A program made the translations under genes and the position numbers. Source: Panulirus ornatus (lineage: Eukaryota; Arthropoda; Malacostraca; Decapoda; Palinuridae). Taken from it: DNA of 64,000 nt. Below are positions 61,356 to 64,000 of this stretch, in pieces. The notes below the pieces were generated by a model. It searched no databases and had not been told where the DNA came from. It saw only the letters and a program-made list of their open reading frames with translations. The DNA lies in the NCBI RefSeq assembly GCF_036320965.1, contig NC_092257.1, forward strand, positions 17,853,913 to 17,917,912, in the 5' to 3' direction. Every line of letters starts with the position of its first letter. Position 1 is the first letter of the stretch.

Positions 61356-62795
61356 GAAGCTTGGGATTATACAGTGTGTGAAAAGTATCTGGCCTCACTC
61401 TTGCGTTTCATAAAACTGTGTTGCAGTAAGAGTCCAAGACGTTATTTTTTATTTGAATTACAAGACAATGGTGATGTTTTGTGTCACAGAAAATTATCTT
61501 TATATAAAAACAAAGATGTGCAATACTTTCATTTACCAAAAGATTTTGTTAAAGATATGTATCCCCGTTTAAAGAAAAAGGGTCCAATACCAAAGCGAAG
61601 GTTTACAACAAAATGGAAATCAAATCCAAAAATTAAAATTTTTGATGAAAATATTTCTTATCGCCAACAGGATTTTAGAAGATTGTACTTCAAGCTACAC
61701 TTGCCACTGTCACTTCAAAATGATCATTTATCAGTCAGGAATATATTTCCTTACATGAATCCTTTGATTAAGACAGGAAGAAAGAGATTTCTAGAACAGA
61801 AAGAGATAAGTCATTTTGATAATCATATTGGACAGTTAAAAAGAAAACAGTCTGTAAGAGACAGAATTGGACATGAAATATGGCAGAGAAAAAGGAAACT
61901 AATGAATGAAAAAGACAAACAGAGACATTCAATAAGAGAGAACAATCTGCAAGAAACAGGGGATGGAAGGAAAAAAGTAAAGTATGAAATGGACAAACAA
62001 GATGGTGGCCAAATGCAAGATGAAAACTTAGGTTCAATACTGATGCATAAAACCATGAAAGAAAATTATCCATCAGCATTTTATGAAAAATTTTTTGGAA
62101 TAATGGCACATAATAATAAAGAGGGTTACCAGAAAAAGTCAAGTCCCAGTGTTGTGTGTACAGATTCAAGGACAAAGAATGAGCAGAAGAAAAGAGATGC
62201 ATGTGAACATTTGGAAAAAATGATTGAAGGTTTGGTATATAAGACAGTAAAAGCTCAACATGGAGAAGAAAACTTTGGTACTGTATGTGAAGATTTGTGT
62301 GCAAAGAATGAGGAAAGTGTAAGAAAAAACAAGGATGAATATGCAAAAATTTTGGAAGATAGTTCACTTAAGCATAAAGAGGATCAACATGGAGAGGTTA
62401 TTATTGATGATGATGATATAGATTTAAAGGCAATGTACAAACTGAAGGAAAAATTAAAGGCATGGTCAGCTCTTGCAACACATTTGAATAAAAATAATTG
62501 GTTGGTTCATGAAAGTTCTTCCTCTAGAATGGGACTGACATCATTGGTTCCTGATAATGTATTAGAATGTTCAAGAAACACACAGCAGCATATATGGGAG
62601 GACAGTAATAAAACAGATTTAAGAACATACTATGATGAATTAAGTAAAATTGAAGAGAATACACTTAAGATGAAAGAAAGGCCTGTTCAAGGAAGGGATA
62701 TTGCTTGTGATAACCAGGAAATAATGGTGAAACAGCTTATAAGTGAAAGTGAGGAAGATGAATCATTGCATGAGTTGTGGTCATCAGATGAGTAA
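61356..62795 (+). CDS. Terminal exon of DXO/Rai1-like gene with long charged tail
   Basis: The acceptor TTCCTTTTGCAG opens a 1440-nt exon: 479 codons and TAA. The first ~75 residues complete the DXO fold; VCEKYLASLLRFIKLC followed by RRYFLFELQDNGDV matches the family's C-x-F-L-F helix and last strands. After about residue 75 the protein becomes highly charged and low in hydrophobic residues. Lys/Glu-rich stretches (KKRDACEHLEKMIEG, DDDDIDLKAMYKLKEKLK) lead to an acidic end (SESEEDESLHELWSSDE). This tail of about 400 residues is much longer than anything in typical DXO (about 400 residues in total) and is probably disordered. Base composition is A-rich but open over 1.4 kb, which supports coding. 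No transposon similarity is seen. Confidence 0.82.
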   Translation, partial: EAWDYTVCEKYLASLLRFIKLCCSKSPRRYFLFELQDNGDVLCHRKLSLYKNKDVQYFHLPKDFVKDMYPRLKKKGPIPKRRFTTKWKSNPKIKIFDENISYRQQDFRRLYFKLHLPLSLQNDHLSVRNIFPYMNPLIKTGRKRFLEQKEISHFDNHIGQLKRKQSVRDRIGHEIWQRKRKLMNEKDKQRHSIRENNLQETGDGRKKVKYEMDKQDGGQMQDENLGSILMHKTMKENYPSAFYEKFFGIMAHNNKEGYQKKSSPSVVCTDSRTKNEQKKRDACEHLEKMIEGLVYKTVKAQHGEENFGTVCEDLCAKNEESVRKNKDEYAKILEDSSLKHKEDQHGEVIIDDDDIDLKAMYKLKEKLKAWSALATHLNKNNWLVHESSSSRMGLTSLVPDNVLECSRNTQQHIWEDSNKTDLRTYYDELSKIEENTLKMKERPVQGRDIACDNQEIMVKQLISESEEDESLHELWSSDE

Positions 62796-63454
62796 GGGTG
62801 GGAAAGAAGTGGCTAAAGAAAAAGAAGAATTGGACAAAGTAAAGATTAATTTTGTTGGGTATAGGAACATGATTTTATTTGGATACATGATAAATATAAA
62901 GCTTAGAAACATTACATAGGTAATCTTCCCTTAATGTTATTTGTTTTGAAGGTGAAATGTTAGAAATGAAAGGAAAAGGCTATGTAATAAAAGTGGGAAA
63001 AAAATATAACAAAAATTCTGCTCATTATAACAACAGTCAAGATATCCCCAAAAAAATTGTAGAAAAGACTTAAGAAACTGGTTGCATACAGAAGGATGCT
63101 TTACGGTAATAAGAGTAGAATATTGATAAAGATGAGGAGAAAGAGTATAGATGTGTCATGTTGTTAAATCAAAAATGTAAAAGGAGACCTGTAACTTAAG
63201 AATGAGAAGAGGATGAAAATAAAGAAAAGAAATTAAAATGATTACGTGAATACAAATGGGGAAGGAACATGGAAAAATTAAAGAGGAAAACAACTTTGAT
63301 TGGGTAAATGGACAATTCTTTTGTTCTCCCACATTGATGCTTTTGTTAGAAACTATAGCTGTCTAGTTTTTTATTTTTGTAATTATATATAAAAAAAATT
63401 TATTTGTATTTTACTTACCAGTTATGGATATTAGTTTAATTACTGGGATATATT
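62796..63454 (+). other. Probable 3' UTR and downstream flank of DXO-like gene
   Basis: A-rich sequence without a repeat match or long ORF follows the stop codon. Candidate poly(A) signals AATAAA occur at 62986-62991 and 63218-63223. I cannot tell which is used. Confidence 0.4.
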
Positions 63455-63535
63455 GCTATCTCTGATGCCTGCTCCCACCTGGAACTCTCTCAAGGGGGTG
63501 GCCATGGTAATAGAATCTCCACAACTAGTGAACCC
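63455..63535 (-). mobile_element. Family-B retrotransposon 3' end fragment
   Basis: GCTATCTCTGATGCCTG and CTCTCAAGGGGGTGGCCATGG match the reversed 3' ends at 48366 and 48660. Confidence 0.65.
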
Positions 63536-63599
63536 TGTGTCTTTTCGTAGCCTTTAGTGTTTCATCCTTAACAGTCTATTGGTAGAGGGCAACAGTAGC

Positions 63600-63745
63600 A
63601 CAGTGTTTGTAGAGGCTCCTACCCAAAGTTCCAACTGTCTACTTCTACCCAATGTTCTTACCTAGTACTTCTACCCATGTTTCTACCTAATGCTCCAGCC
63701 TAAATGTTCCTATCAACTCCTTCTGTCTATTGCTCCTGCCATTTT
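63600..63745. repeat. Degenerate CTACC-rich short tandem repeat
   Basis: Imperfect units resembling TTCTACCCAATGTT recur about eight times with variable spacing. The remaining DNA to 64000 shows nothing I recognise. Confidence 0.45.
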
Positions 63746-64000
63746 GCCAAAATTCAGGGCTAGCTCACAGTGCTCACTGCAGGAAAATCTAGAGTTACAA
63801 AGAATGAGTTGTGTTAGTTGTTGTTTTGTATGACAAGAGATTTTATGTTTGTAGACAGAATGCCAGTTGTCCACATGTGTATGAGGCAGAAAGAAAAGAC
63901 AGCTATCTGGATCAGGGGAATTCAACTTGACAGCCATTCAAGTGCTGGCTCACTATGCAGCTGTCAATACCCTCCTGATACTCAGGTGGGTAGTTCTGGT

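Overview
This is animal (metazoan) nuclear DNA: GT-AG introns, one long split gene, and dense non-LTR retrotransposon debris. The repeat families and the tRNA-like short element look like what I know from large arthropod genomes, and I think most likely a decapod crustacean. That placement is inference from recognition, not proven here. There are no bacterial genes, rRNA genes or CRISPR arrays.

The only host gene I can support lies on the + strand and spans 12952 to 62795. I see eight coding exons (12952-13060, 17587-17960, 23950-24089, 38695-38802, 45467-45585, 47832-48090, 56941-57088, 61356-62795). All seven junctions join in phase with GT-AG borders and give at least 898 codons. The first exon visible here has a splice acceptor, so the true 5' end lies outside the window. 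Exons 4 to 8 read as a divergent DXO/Rai1 (decapping exoribonuclease) fold, but most metal-binding and catalytic positions appear replaced, as in Drosophila Cutoff. Exon 1 carries an AT-hook (RRGRP). The last exon adds about 400 charged, probably disordered residues. The exons make up only about 2.7 kb of the 64 kb.

Most of the rest is repeats inside the introns. The main one is an APE-type non-LTR retrotransposon (RTE-like) about 3.5 kb long: a G-rich 5' leader, one ORF with endonuclease then reverse transcriptase, a 3' UTR of about 400 bp, and a conserved 3' end resembling GCTACCTCGCTAACGCGGGA. More than 25 copies or fragments lie on both strands, often nested. The nearest to full length are 53193-56732 (-) and 28068-31457 (+). 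A younger subfamily with a shortened 3' UTR occurs at 4274-5588, 6079-7399, 22339-23071, 32789-35150 and 40691-42033. Other elements are a Jockey-like relic (9770-11745), a CR1-like relic (36395-37850), a second RTE-like family with a GATA-rich tail (43027-44200, 48366-49636, 63455-63535), a pogo/Tigger fragment (15911-16292), a hAT-like MITE (57372-57795), short elements made of the two ends of the main retrotransposon (27665-27903, 60618-60863) and a tRNA-like short element near 13300. Simple repeats include a 440-bp TC tract and an AACCC array.

No operon-like cooperation exists here. The biologically notable point is that a Cutoff-like DXO pseudoenzyme, a family linked in flies to piRNA-precursor transcription, may be encoded by a gene whose own introns are packed with transposons in both orientations.
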